This document shows positions 1 to 8,474 of a stretch of DNA of 64,000 nt, in pieces. The stretch lies in contig NZ_FNKL01000001.1 of assembly GCF_900100115.1 (NCBI RefSeq), forward strand, positions 124,001-188,000, in the 5' to 3' direction. The position numbers and the translations under genes are program-made. This DNA comes from Chryseobacterium soldanellicola. Its GTDB lineage: Bacteria > Bacteroidota > Bacteroidia > Flavobacteriales > Weeksellaceae. Each line of letters begins with the position of its first letter. The stretch's first letter is position 1. The notes below the pieces were generated by a model that was not told where the DNA came from, ran no database searches, and saw only the letters and a program-made list of their open reading frames with translations.

Positions 1-927
1 TTTGCACCCGACGGAATGTTATGGATCGTGACCGGAGACGGCGGAAGCGGTGGAGATCCCAACAATAATGCACAAAATAAAAATGCTTTTTTAGGAAAAA
101 TGCTTCGTGTAGATGTAAATACTACGGCAGCTTATGCAATTCCTTCTGACAATCCTTTTGTTGGAGCAGTCGACGGACTGGATGAAATCTGGTCGTACGG
201 ATTGAGAAATGCATGGAAATTTTCATTTGATCTTACGACAGGAAATGCCATGATAGCAGACGTCGGTCAGGGACAGATTGAGGAAATCAACAGAATGCCC
301 ATCACCCAAGCCGGAATCAACTACGGATGGCGTTGCTACGAAGGAAATAATGCCTACAACACCGCAGGATGCGCAAGTTCTTCTACGATGACTTTCCCGA
401 TCGCAGTTTATGATCATTCAGGAGGAAAATGCTCGATAACAGGAGGTTATGTCTACAGAGGCAATGTTTATCCGGCTTTACAGGGAAAATATTTCTTTGC
501 AGATTATTGTTCGACACAAATCGGAATATTAAATTCGGATAATTCAATTACCTGGACACCAGCTTTTTCCGGAAATAATTTCTCTACTTTCGGACAGGAT
601 TCTCAGAAAGAATTGTATGTAGCCGCCGTAAACAACGGAAAAGTTTATAAAGTCACCACAGGAACTTTGGCTACAGGGGAAATTGCTAATTTAAATCAGA
701 TTAAAATTCATCCTAATCCTGCTTCCGGTAAAGTTTTTGTTGAAGGCTTAAAAGATAAAAACATCACCGCCGAAATCATCAGCGCAGAAGGCCGAAAAGT
801 ATTGGAAAATGCAGCCATCAACAACGACAACAGTATTAATATTTCAGGAATTCCTGCCGGAGTTTATTATTTAATTTTAAAATCAGGTGAACTAAAATCT
901 TACAGTCAGAAACTGATTATTAAGTAG
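1..927 (+). CDS. PQQ-dependent sugar dehydrogenase, C-terminal part, with T9SS sorting domain (partial)
   Basis: The 5' part lies outside the window; the frame is open from base 1. The visible 308 residues carry signatures of the glucose/sorbosone dehydrogenase beta-propeller: VTGDGGSGGDPNNNAQ, GLRNAWKFSFD, ADVGQGQIEEIN and GINYGWRCYEG. These enzymes oxidise sugars with pyrroloquinoline quinone outside the cytoplasm. The last ~70 residues form a T9SS type A sorting domain (IHPNPASGKVFVEG, GIPAGVYYLILKSG, basic end KLIIK), so the protein is probably exported by type IX secretion and released or anchored at the surface. The catalytic N-terminal half cannot be checked here. The product class is fairly sure; the substrate is unknown. 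Confidence 0.85.
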   Translation, partial: FAPDGMLWIVTGDGGSGGDPNNNAQNKNAFLGKMLRVDVNTTAAYAIPSDNPFVGAVDGLDEIWSYGLRNAWKFSFDLTTGNAMIADVGQGQIEEINRMPITQAGINYGWRCYEGNNAYNTAGCASSSTMTFPIAVYDHSGGKCSITGGYVYRGNVYPALQGKYFFADYCSTQIGILNSDNSITWTPAFSGNNFSTFGQDSQKELYVAAVNNGKVYKVTTGTLATGEIANLNQIKIHPNPASGKVFVEGLKDKNITAEIISAEGRKVLENAAINNDNSINISGIPAGVYYLILKSGELKSYSQKLIIK

Positions 928-973
928 CTTTAGGCGATCAGCAGAAGGCAGTAAGCTTTAATTATAACGCGGG

Positions 974-990
974 GAGTCCCGAAGGGACGA
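974..990. repeat. short hairpin repeat GTCCC-GAA-GGGAC
   Basis: A small palindrome after the sugar dehydrogenase. The same 17 bases occur in inverse orientation at 39242-39258 in the purH-purN gap, so it is one module of a dispersed hairpin family rather than a chance stem. Confidence 0.5.
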
Positions 991-1053
991 CTTAATCGAG
1001 AATTGGATAAAATCCAATTAAACTAATAAAATTTATATTTTAATTATAAATAA

Positions 1054-1080
1054 AAAAGCGATTCAGATTGAATCGCTTTT
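1054..1080. terminator. bidirectional rho-independent terminator
   Basis: A perfect 12-bp stem (AAAAGCGATTCA / TGAATCGCTTTT) with a 3-base loop and A/T tracts on both sides. It lies between the convergent sugar dehydrogenase and hemN genes and can serve both. Confidence 0.85.
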
Positions 1081-1083
1081 CTT

Positions 1084-2442
1084 TTATATTGTCATTGAGA
1101 ATATCCTTGTTTCAGGTTTGTTTCTCATCATTCTTAAATCGAAAACCATGGCGACATTTCTTGTAAATGCTCTTCCTTTTTCGGTAATTTTAATTTGATT
1201 GTCATTAATTTCAACCAGATGATCATTTTCCATTTCTTTCAGCATTTCAAAAGCATTTTCCAGTTCAGGAAAAGAATTCTGGGAATCAAAAGTTGTTTCC
1301 AGCTGACACATTAAATTTAAAATATGTCTTCTTACAATTAAATCTTCTTCATTCAAAATATGTCCTTTCACAACAGGAATTTCGCCTTCTTCAACTATTT
1401 TCTGATACTCTTCCACTGTTTTCACATTTTGTGCGAAGGCATACCATGAATCTGAAATAGCAGACATTCCAAGACCCACCATCAATTGCGTATTGCTTGA
1501 GGTGTAGCCCATAAAATTTCTGTGTAATTTTTTATGAATTAAAGATTGATACAAATCGTCATGTTCCAAGGAAAAGTGGTCCATTCCTACTTCGATGTAT
1601 CCTAAATCTTCCAATAATTTTTTCCCGTCTTCATACAGGCGGCGTTTTTCTTCTCCACTTGGCAGGTCATTTTCATCGAAACCTCTTTGTCCGACACCTT
1701 TCACCCATGGAACGTGAGCGTAAGAATAAAACGCCAAACGGTCCGGCTTCAATTCCATTGTTTTACGAATAGTGTGTTCCATCGCTTCCCAACTTTGATG
1801 CGGAAGTCCGAAAACCAAATCATGGCTGATTCCTCTGTAACCGATCTCTCTCGCCCATTCCGTCACTTCCTTCACCTTTTCAAAAGGCTGGATTCTGTTG
1901 ATTGCTTTCTGAACTTTAGGATCATAATCCTGCACGCCAAAACTCACTCTTCTGAATCCTAAATTATATAAAGTCTGAAGATGATCTTTTGATGTATTAT
2001 TCGGATGTCCTTCAAAAGAAAATTCGGGATGCTCGGCAATTTCAACGGTCTCAAAAATACCTTCCAGTAAAGTTTTTAAATTAGCAGGAGAGAAAAAAGT
2101 AGGCGTTCCTCCACCTAAATGAAGTTCTTTTAATTTTGGCTTTTCATTAAAAAGTTCAAGATAAAGCTTCCATTCTTTTAAAACGCTTTCCAAGTAAGGT
2201 ATTTCTACGCTGTGCTGTTTCGTAATACGCTTATGGCAAGCACAAAACGTACATAAAGCCTCACAAAAAGGCAGGTGAATATAAATAGAAATTCCTTCCT
2301 TCGAATTACTTTCATTGAAAGTTCTAATCACGCTGTCCTTCCATTTTTCGGGCGAAAAAGTACTCTCGTCCCAATAAGGAACGGTAGGATAAGACGTGTA
2401 ACGAGGTCCGGGAATATTATATTTATCTATTAAAGAATTCAT
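1084..2442 (-). CDS. hemN: oxygen-independent coproporphyrinogen III oxidase (HemN)
   Basis: A radical SAM enzyme that decarboxylates coproporphyrinogen III to protoporphyrinogen IX in haem synthesis without oxygen; cytoplasmic. The N-terminus MNSLIDKYNIPGPRYTSYP is typical of the family, and the cluster motif with its extra cysteine is seen in HLPFCEALCTFCACHKRI. HLGGGTPTFF and the C-terminal HemN domain follow. I chose the ATG at 2442 (452 residues) rather than the longer frame opening at 2484, because the extra 14 residues are not conserved-looking and a TAATTTTG -7 box at 2489-2496 would place the transcription start between the two candidates. Single gene, convergent with the upstream dehydrogenase. 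Confidence 0.93.
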   Translation of the reverse strand: MNSLIDKYNIPGPRYTSYPTVPYWDESTFSPEKWKDSVIRTFNESNSKEGISIYIHLPFCEALCTFCACHKRITKQHSVEIPYLESVLKEWKLYLELFNEKPKLKELHLGGGTPTFFSPANLKTLLEGIFETVEIAEHPEFSFEGHPNNTSKDHLQTLYNLGFRRVSFGVQDYDPKVQKAINRIQPFEKVKEVTEWAREIGYRGISHDLVFGLPHQSWEAMEHTIRKTMELKPDRLAFYSYAHVPWVKGVGQRGFDENDLPSGEEKRRLYEDGKKLLEDLGYIEVGMDHFSLEHDDLYQSLIHKKLHRNFMGYTSSNTQLMVGLGMSAISDSWYAFAQNVKTVEEYQKIVEEGEIPVVKGHILNEEDLIVRRHILNLMCQLETTFDSQNSFPELENAFEMLKEMENDHLVEINDNQIKITEKGRAFTRNVAMVFDLRMMRNKPETRIFSMTI

Positions 2443-2488
2443 TAAAATTTTAAATTTATAAGAAAATTCTACAGTGAATTTCACAATG

Positions 2489-2496
2489 CAAAATTA
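2489..2496 (-). promoter_or_regulatory. -7 promoter box for hemN (TAATTTTG)
   Basis: Read on the minus strand this matches the Bacteroidota -7 consensus TAnnTTTG. It predicts a leader of about 40 bases before the hemN ATG at 2442. No clear TTG -33 element was found at the usual distance. Confidence 0.4.
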
Positions 2497-2550
2497 ACTA
2501 TAACTTCTGAATTTTAAATCATGAATTATAGTAGGCTTTATCTATCCTAA

Positions 2551-3447
2551 TTATTTTATAATGAGTCTAAATACCGCTTCTGCAAAATTCTTCCCTAAAT
2601 CGATGTAACCTGCACTGTCATAATGCCAAGGATCATTTCCGTAATTGTATTTTACGGTTGAACGGATAATGGCCGCTTTTTTATCATTTTTGACAAATTT
2701 TTCCTGTGCGTATTGCACCAGCTCGCCTGTTGGCCATACTTTTCCCTGTTCATTTTTCCCTGAGTCTGAAATTTTTCCGATCACGACAGGTAAATCGTCT
2801 GTCAGCAAACTTGCTCTCATTTGATTCATCAACGTTTTCAGGTGATTGTAATAATTATTGGCGATTTCTTCGGTGTAGCTTGCATCGCCCTCGCCCTGCA
2901 TCCAAAGAATTCCGGATGGAACGATCTCATCTTTTTTACCGTTTCCGTCAATATCTGTTTCAGATAAAGCATTTTTTACGGTTTTTAAAAAGTTATCATA
3001 TTGGTTAATTCCATTTTTACCATTAAAATCTGCATCCCAGCAACCGAAGTTCGCCGCAGCTAAACTATCAATTGAAGTTCCTTCTCTGGCGTATTTTATT
3101 AATGCAATTTTATCATTCGGGAAAAGTTCTTTCATTTTTTTAGCGAAAGAAAGCTCCAATCCGAATCTGTCTGAAAGTATATTCGTTTTCCCGTCAGTTT
3201 TAAATCCGGTTCCGTTTCCGGGTCTTAAAATATCCCATTTTCCTACTCCGCCATTTAAATCACCGTCCGGAACAGAATTTCCCTGAAAAATATAAACATC
3301 TTTAAAGGTTTTTAAGTCATTCGGAAGATCTTTGTTGTACCCAAAGCCATTCATATTCGATTGCCCGGCAAGAATGAAAACTCTTATTTTTTGTGAATAA
3401 AATAAAGCCGGAAGTATAATTAACAGGAATATTTTTACATTTTTCAT
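2551..3447 (-). CDS. secreted sialate O-acetylesterase-type carbohydrate esterase (SASA family)
   Basis: 298 residues with a signal peptide ending FYSQ. The SGNH-type esterase blocks are visible: VFILAGQSNMNG (nucleophile Ser in GQSN), SGILWMQGEGDA and the C-terminal DPWHYDSAGYIDLG (catalytic Asp/His). The family removes acetyl groups from sialic acid or plant polysaccharides such as xylan. The protein is probably periplasmic or exported; there is no lipobox Cys and no T9SS tail. The substrate cannot be told from sequence. The neighbours are unrelated, so it looks monocistronic. Confidence 0.8.
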   Translation of the reverse strand: MKNVKIFLLIILPALFYSQKIRVFILAGQSNMNGFGYNKDLPNDLKTFKDVYIFQGNSVPDGDLNGGVGKWDILRPGNGTGFKTDGKTNILSDRFGLELSFAKKMKELFPNDKIALIKYAREGTSIDSLAAANFGCWDADFNGKNGINQYDNFLKTVKNALSETDIDGNGKKDEIVPSGILWMQGEGDASYTEEIANNYYNHLKTLMNQMRASLLTDDLPVVIGKISDSGKNEQGKVWPTGELVQYAQEKFVKNDKKAAIIRSTVKYNYGNDPWHYDSAGYIDLGKNFAEAVFRLIIK

Positions 3448-3526
3448 TCAGAAAATTTTAATCAAAATTAAAACAAACAAATGATAACGAAAGGTATTTA
3501 ACAAAGAAATGCTCTATATTTTACAT

Positions 3527-4540
3527 CTAAAATTTTAATTTCAGTAAAGAAATTTTATCTTTTCCGGCAAGAACGACTGTATTTTTATTTACCCATTTAC
3601 ACACGAAAAATCCTTTTTCATCAGAAATTTTCTTCCATGTTTTCCCATAATCTGAAGAATAGCTGATATGCTGATCACCAACGGAAATAATTTCTTTTCC
3701 TTTAGAATTTGGTTTAATTTTTACGCAAGTTGTATATCCTGCATTTTTTCCGGAAGCCTGAATTTGCCAGGTTTCGCCACCGTCAGTTGTTGTTGCAATG
3801 TTGTTTACGTTTGCCTCCTGTTTTGTGTAATCTCCACCGACCGCAATTCCGAATTGATGATCATAAAAATCTATTGAATACATTCCCTGAGAAGATTCTC
3901 CCTGAATAAAAGGGGTGTTAAATGTTTCAATTTTTTCATTTTTAAAATTTAACCTTAAAATTCTTGATGCTTTTCCACCGGTTGCAATCCAAAGATATTT
4001 TTTTGATGAAGCAATGTTGGTATTACTTGCTGCAAATGCTGCTTCACCTTCATTTAGTTTAATTTGATTTTGAAATATTTTCCATTTTTCATTCTTAAAA
4101 ACTGCCAATTTCAGATCATTATTTTTATCCGCATCACTGAACGTAAAAGCAAGCTTATCATTTACAAAATGAAGAGCATCATAAAAAGCTGTTTTAACGG
4201 TGTCTGTGAATACAATTTCAGATTTCAATGTTTTCTTATCAACTTTAAAAAAATAAGCCGGACTTTCAATATTTATGGCGAAAAATGAATCTTTATTTTG
4301 AGCTAACGTTCTGAACTGCAATTTCTTTTCCGACAACTTAATCTGCTTTTGATTTTTAAAATTCTTTACATCAACAAAGCCAAACTTAGAATCTGTTCCG
4401 CTGTACCAAACTTTATTATCGTAAATTTCGAGCGCACGAATGCTTATTTTATCATTAAAAATCGTTTCAAAACTTTGAATTTGTTGTGAAAACATGAATA
4501 TTCCGAGAAATGAGAATAAAAATGGCAAAATCTTTTTCAT
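3527..4540 (-). CDS. secreted BNR/YCF48-type beta-propeller protein
   Basis: About 337 residues with a signal peptide (MKKILPFLFSFLGIFMFSQQ). Two Asp-box (BNR) repeats are clear near the C-terminus, TTTDGGETWQIQ and SSDYGKTWKKIS, as in sialidase-like and photosystem-assembly (YCF48) propellers. The sialidase catalytic residues are not recognisable, so an enzymatic role is not claimed; databases often call such proteins 'oxidoreductase' without basis. I preferred the ATG at 4540 over an in-frame GTG at 4546. Confidence 0.65.
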   Translation of the reverse strand: MKKILPFLFSFLGIFMFSQQIQSFETIFNDKISIRALEIYDNKVWYSGTDSKFGFVDVKNFKNQKQIKLSEKKLQFRTLAQNKDSFFAINIESPAYFFKVDKKTLKSEIVFTDTVKTAFYDALHFVNDKLAFTFSDADKNNDLKLAVFKNEKWKIFQNQIKLNEGEAAFAASNTNIASSKKYLWIATGGKASRILRLNFKNEKIETFNTPFIQGESSQGMYSIDFYDHQFGIAVGGDYTKQEANVNNIATTTDGGETWQIQASGKNAGYTTCVKIKPNSKGKEIISVGDQHISYSSDYGKTWKKISDEKGFFVCKWVNKNTVVLAGKDKISLLKLKF

Positions 4541-4552
4541 GCTCACAAAAAT

Positions 4553-4584
4553 AAAAAATCCACAGACTTCTCTGTGGATTTTTT
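4553..4584. terminator. rho-independent terminator
   Basis: A perfect 14-bp stem (4553-4566 with 4571-4584) around the loop CTTC, flanked by A/T tracts. It lies just past the stop of the permease gene on the minus strand. Confidence 0.85.
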
Positions 4585-4602
4585 GAATTTATATTAATTA
4601 AT

Positions 4603-6123
4603 TTATAAATCTAAATCAGGTTTCTGTAAAGGCTCCTGTTCTGCTTTGAACGTTTCGCCGTAACCGACCTTGTGGAGCTTACTGTTTCTAAGACTGTATG
4701 TGAAATAAATAATCACACCCAGACCAAGCCATGCCAATGAAAGGTATTTTGCTTCGTGGCTCAGGTTCCAGATCAGATAAACATTGATAAGGATTCCCAA
4801 TGTTGCAATAACAGGTAATGCAGGAACTTTAAATGTTCTCGGCATATTCGGTTCTTTTTTTCTTAAAATCCAAACCGCTACACAAACCATTGTGAAAGCA
4901 AACAAAGTTCCGAAACTCGTCATATCCGCCAGCTTGCTGATCGGAGTAAGAGAAGCTATCGTTGCAATAACAATACCTAAAAGCATTAAGCTTTTTGCCG
5001 GAGTTTTTCTTACCGGGTGCACATCACTGAACATTTTTGGGATCAATCCGTCTTTAGACATTCCCAGGAAAATCCTTGACTGTCCCATGATCATTACCAT
5101 CAATACAGAGATCAAACCTACTGTTGCAGCAATGGTAATAATATAACCGGCCCAACCCTGACCTGCAATTTCAAATGCATAAGCCACAGGAGCTTTAATA
5201 GCATCAGGATATTTACCGTGAGGATCAAAATCCTGATAATTCATCATTCCAGTAAGAACCAATGATACCAAAATATACAATCCTGTACATACCAAAAGTG
5301 ATACAATGATCGCAAAAGGCACATCTTTTTTAGGATTAATCGCTTCACCAGCCTGTGTAGAAACCGCATCGAATCCTACATAAGCGAAAAATATAGCCGC
5401 CGCTCCGGAAACAACTCCCTGGATACCGTAAGCTTCTTTCATATTTTCACCTTCCATTACCATTTTCTGTGCAGGAATAAACGGATCCCAGTTTGCAGTA
5501 TTAATAAAGAATACACCGGCAATAATTACAAATAATACCGCTGAAACCTTCATAATTACAATAAGGTTGTTCGCTTTAGCAGCTTCCTTCGTTCCTTTGA
5601 TCAGAATAGAAATTACAAATAAAACGATCAGAAAAGCAGGTAAATTCATTGAAAAACCTTCTCCTGTGTAGCTTGCAGGATCAGAAGTAAGATAATCCGG
5701 TAAGTGAAGACCGAACATCTTGAGTAGTTTATTAAAGTATCCGGACCAGGATACTGCCACCGTCATAGATCCCATCGCGTATTCGAGGATAAGCCCCCAG
5801 CCGATGATCCAAGCAAAAATCTCACCTACAGTTCCGTATGCATAGGCATAAGCAGAACCTTCTACAGGTAAAATGGATGCAAATTCTGAATAACACAGCG
5901 CTGCAAATACACACGCCACTCCGGCAATGATGAAAGAAAGAGCCAATGCAGGTCCTGCATGATAATAAGCGCCGGTACCAGTAAGTACAAAAATTCCTCC
6001 ACCGATAATTGCTCCGATTCCGATAGCTGTAAGACTCCATTTACCTAGTACTCTTTTGAGCTGACTGCTTTTCATGTCATTCTCAAAAGCACTCATGGGT
6101 TTTTTGGTCCAAATTTTAGACAT
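4603..6123 (-). CDS. APC-family amino acid permease
   Basis: 506 residues with about 12-13 hydrophobic segments. The first segment has the APC signature GAIIGGGIFVLTGTGA, and GFDAVSTQAGEAINPKKDVP matches the conserved stretch between helices 6 and 7 of the cationic amino acid transporter-like branch (CAT/YfnA). It likely imports an amino acid with protons across the inner membrane; the substrate is unknown. Single gene followed by a strong terminator; divergent from pnuC. Confidence 0.88.
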   Translation of the reverse strand: MSKIWTKKPMSAFENDMKSSQLKRVLGKWSLTAIGIGAIIGGGIFVLTGTGAYYHAGPALALSFIIAGVACVFAALCYSEFASILPVEGSAYAYAYGTVGEIFAWIIGWGLILEYAMGSMTVAVSWSGYFNKLLKMFGLHLPDYLTSDPASYTGEGFSMNLPAFLIVLFVISILIKGTKEAAKANNLIVIMKVSAVLFVIIAGVFFINTANWDPFIPAQKMVMEGENMKEAYGIQGVVSGAAAIFFAYVGFDAVSTQAGEAINPKKDVPFAIIVSLLVCTGLYILVSLVLTGMMNYQDFDPHGKYPDAIKAPVAYAFEIAGQGWAGYIITIAATVGLISVLMVMIMGQSRIFLGMSKDGLIPKMFSDVHPVRKTPAKSLMLLGIVIATIASLTPISKLADMTSFGTLFAFTMVCVAVWILRKKEPNMPRTFKVPALPVIATLGILINVYLIWNLSHEAKYLSLAWLGLGVIIYFTYSLRNSKLHKVGYGETFKAEQEPLQKPDLDL

Positions 6124-6274
6124 ATTTCATTTTATTTAAAGATTTACGAAAATATAAAAATTTTACGGACCTTTACGTTTATTGACAAATTTTAATGATT
6201 TATTTTAAATTAAAAAACTTAAAATTCTGATTTACATATTATTTAAAGCATTTTCAGGTGTGTAAATTTTTGTT

Positions 6275-6282
6275 TATTTTTG
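6275..6282 (+). promoter_or_regulatory. possible -7 box upstream of pnuC (TATTTTTG)
   Basis: Fits TAnnTTTG but ends only 5 bases before the chosen ATG at 6288, which would make the mRNA nearly leaderless. No -33 TTG at normal spacing. Low confidence. No TPP- or NAD-riboswitch-like conserved blocks were seen in 6124-6287. Confidence 0.25.
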
Positions 6283-6287
6283 ATCAC

Positions 6288-6965
6288 ATGAATTTATATG
6301 ATCTTTTCGTAAAACCTTACGAAAGCTACACTACATCACAAATTCTCCTTGAAGCAAGCGGAACTTTCTTCGGAATCCTCAGTGTTTATTTTTCCATTAA
6401 AAAAAACATTTGGGTTTATCCTACCGGGATTATTTCCACATTAATTTATGTTTACATTCTTTTTAACTTCGGATTGCTCGGAGATTGCATGATTAATGTG
6501 TATTATACGGCGATGAGTATTTACGGCTGGATCTTGTGGTATAGAAATTCAAACGATCATGTGCATGTAGAAGTAAGCTGGGCAACGAAAAAAGAATGGT
6601 TTTTTGCAATTTTTCTTTTTATCGTAAGTTTGCTGCTGGTAACGGTCATTTATTATTATAAACCTTTTATTGACAATCATTTTTCGATGGAAGGGACAAC
6701 GCTTGGTTTGTATCATCTGGATTGGGCAAACTGGCTGGATGTTTTCACGACTTCCCTATTTTTAGTCGGTATGTGGTTTATGGCGAAACAGCGCATTGAG
6801 AACTGGATTTTCTGGATCATCGGAGATTTTATTTGCATGCCCATGATGATTTTTAAGGAGCTCGGAATCACTTCGGTTCAATATTTGGTATTTACAATAA
6901 TGGCGATCATAGGATTCGTCAACTGGAAAAAAAGTTTAAAAGAAAAAAGTACAATAAAGTCATGA
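6288..6965 (+). CDS. pnuC: nicotinamide riboside / B-vitamin transporter, PnuC family
   Basis: About 225 residues, mostly transmembrane. The PnuC blocks KKNIWVYPTGIISTLIYVY, GDCMINVYYTAMSIYGW and ILWYR are present, as is the second-half WANWLDVFTTSLFLVGMW. The family moves nicotinamide riboside, or thiamine in the PnuT branch common in Bacteroidota, by facilitated diffusion; the substrate here cannot be decided. The ATG at 6288 was preferred to an upstream GTG at 6258. The stop overlaps the start of the next gene by four bases (ATGA), so the two are co-translated. Confidence 0.9.
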   Translation: MNLYDLFVKPYESYTTSQILLEASGTFFGILSVYFSIKKNIWVYPTGIISTLIYVYILFNFGLLGDCMINVYYTAMSIYGWILWYRNSNDHVHVEVSWATKKEWFFAIFLFIVSLLLVTVIYYYKPFIDNHFSMEGTTLGLYHLDWANWLDVFTTSLFLVGMWFMAKQRIENWIFWIIGDFICMPMMIFKELGITSVQYLVFTIMAIIGFVNWKKSLKEKSTIKS

Positions 6966-7582
6966 AAAATTTACTTAGAATAGCATTAAGTCTATTTACT
7001 ATAGCTACTTTAACATCTTGCCTGGCCTATTCTGACGGATATGCAAATAATGGCGGATATGGCGATCCATATTATAATGATGGATATTACTATGCTCCAC
7101 AGGGATATTACGGTGGCGGAGGATATTATGGTAATGACGGATATTACTATAGAAATGATGTCAATTATTACTATGATAACGGGGTTCCTTATTATTACTA
7201 TAATTATAACAACTCCCGTAGAAAAGTGTATGTAGAAAGAAGATCTACAGGAACAACTACTTCACAAAGACCAAACAACGGCTTCAGAGGTGGTGTGAAT
7301 GACGGTACAAACGGAAATTCTAATGGTAACGGTTTCAGACAGCCGAATTACAACAATAACTCCAACAGACCGAACAGGAATAGCGGAGGGTTCAGAAACA
7401 ACCAGCAGCAACCAACCCAGCAGCGACCTCAAAACAACTCCGGTGGCTTTAGAAATGAATCTTCCAACAATAATTCCAACTCAAACAGTGGGTTTAGAAA
7501 TACTCCTCAACCGAGTCCTCAACCCAATAACACCCCGCAAAATAACACTCCAACGAGAAACGAAAGCGGAGGATTTAGATAA
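6962..7582 (+). CDS. low-complexity Tyr/Gly/Asn-rich lipoprotein with GFR repeats
   Basis: 206 residues. A lipoprotein signal with lipobox LTSC puts Cys20 at the mature N-terminus. Residues ~25-80 are packed with Tyr, Gly and Asp (runs such as GYYGGGGYYGNDGYYY); the rest is Asn/Gln/Pro-rich and is punctuated by six copies of G(G/N)FR or SGFR, the last being the exact C-terminus. No enzyme domain is seen. It is translationally coupled to pnuC, yet a link in function is unproven. It could be a surface matrix or adhesion protein. The biased composition makes homology searches unreliable. Confidence 0.75.
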   Translation: MKNLLRIALSLFTIATLTSCLAYSDGYANNGGYGDPYYNDGYYYAPQGYYGGGGYYGNDGYYYRNDVNYYYDNGVPYYYYNYNNSRRKVYVERRSTGTTTSQRPNNGFRGGVNDGTNGNSNGNGFRQPNYNNNSNRPNRNSGGFRNNQQQPTQQRPQNNSGGFRNESSNNNSNSNSGFRNTPQPSPQPNNTPQNNTPTRNESGGFR

Positions 7583-7598
7583 AACGATTATAAATAAG

Positions 7599-7626
7599 AA
7601 AACGAGCAGCTTACCCTGTTCGTTTT
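7599..7626 (+). terminator. rho-independent terminator after the pnuC operon
   Basis: An 11-bp stem with one G-T pair (AAAACGAGCAG / CTGTTCGTTTT) followed by a T tract. It separates the pnuC-lipoprotein unit from dapF. Confidence 0.75.
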
Positions 7627-7641
7627 TTGTTTTAATTGTAG

Positions 7642-7649
7642 TAATTTTG
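7642..7649 (+). promoter_or_regulatory. -7 promoter box for dapF (TAATTTTG)
   Basis: Matches TAnnTTTG and lies 27 bases before the dapF ATG, just after the preceding terminator, which is where a new promoter is expected. Confidence 0.45.
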
Positions 7650-7676
7650 CAAGTTCATTTTTAGACAAGATACAAT

Positions 7677-8444
7677 ATGGAATTTTATAAATATCAAGGG
7701 ACGGGAAATGATTTTGTAATGATTGACAATCGTGATCTGCAATTCCCAAAAGACAAAGAAATGATCGAAAAGCTTTGTGACAGACGTTTCGGGATCGGTG
7801 CGGATGGTCTTATTTTATTGGAAAATGACGACAACTACGATTTCAAAATGGTTTATTACAACTCAGACGGCGGCGAAAGCACCATGTGCGGAAACGGCGG
7901 AAGATGTCTCGTTGCGTTTGCTTTTTTCCTTGATATATTTGAAAATAAATGCAAATTCATCGCGATCGACGGTGAGCACGACGCAGAAATCCACAACGGA
8001 ATCGTAAAATTAAAAATGATCGATGTCAATACCATTTCTAATGACGGAGAAGACGCTGTTTTAAATACCGGCTCGCCTCATTATGTAAAATATGTAGAAG
8101 ACATCGTCAATTATAACGTTTTTGCAGAAGGTCATGGTATCAGAAATTCAGAAAATTATAAAGAAAAAGGCATCAATGTAAATTTTGTTGAAAAAATTAC
8201 TGATGATGAAATTTTCGTAAGAACCTATGAACGAGGCGTTGAGGACGAAACTTTCAGCTGCGGAACAGGAGTTACAGCGTCGGCTTTAACTTTTCTTGAA
8301 AAAAATAATCTAATCTCTGTAAAAGTTAAAACTTTAGGTGGAAATCTTAAAGTGTATGCTGAGAAAAACGGAAATTCTTTCCAGAATATCTGGCTTGAAG
8401 GTCCCGCAAAGCAGGTATTTAGAGGAAAGATAGACTTATTGTAA
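7677..8444 (+). CDS. dapF: diaminopimelate epimerase (DapF)
   Basis: 255 residues. Converts LL- to meso-diaminopimelate for lysine and peptidoglycan synthesis. The two catalytic cysteines are visible in the paired motifs ESTMCGNGGRC and ETFSCGTGVTASAL; the N-terminus (FYKYQGTGNDFVMIDNR) and RRFGIGADGLI are canonical. Full length. It sits 30 bases upstream of mltG on the same strand, a plausible cell-wall operon. Confidence 0.96.
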   Translation: MEFYKYQGTGNDFVMIDNRDLQFPKDKEMIEKLCDRRFGIGADGLILLENDDNYDFKMVYYNSDGGESTMCGNGGRCLVAFAFFLDIFENKCKFIAIDGEHDAEIHNGIVKLKMIDVNTISNDGEDAVLNTGSPHYVKYVEDIVNYNVFAEGHGIRNSENYKEKGINVNFVEKITDDEIFVRTYERGVEDETFSCGTGVTASALTFLEKNNLISVKVKTLGGNLKVYAEKNGNSFQNIWLEGPAKQVFRGKIDLL

Positions 8445-8474
8445 GCAAATAACTTTAATCAACAATTTTTAATA

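Noticed and set aside
1687..1962. 91-codon plus-strand ORF inside hemN
   Set aside because: Shadow of a well-supported gene on the other strand, with a composition unlike a protein.
2443..2484. N-terminal extension of hemN in the longest frame
   Set aside because: The 14 extra residues are not family-like and a -7 box at 2489-2496 would place transcription start too close to the upstream ATG.
6124..6287. TPP or NAD riboswitch before pnuC
   Set aside because: No conserved aptamer blocks are visible in this A/T-rich gap.
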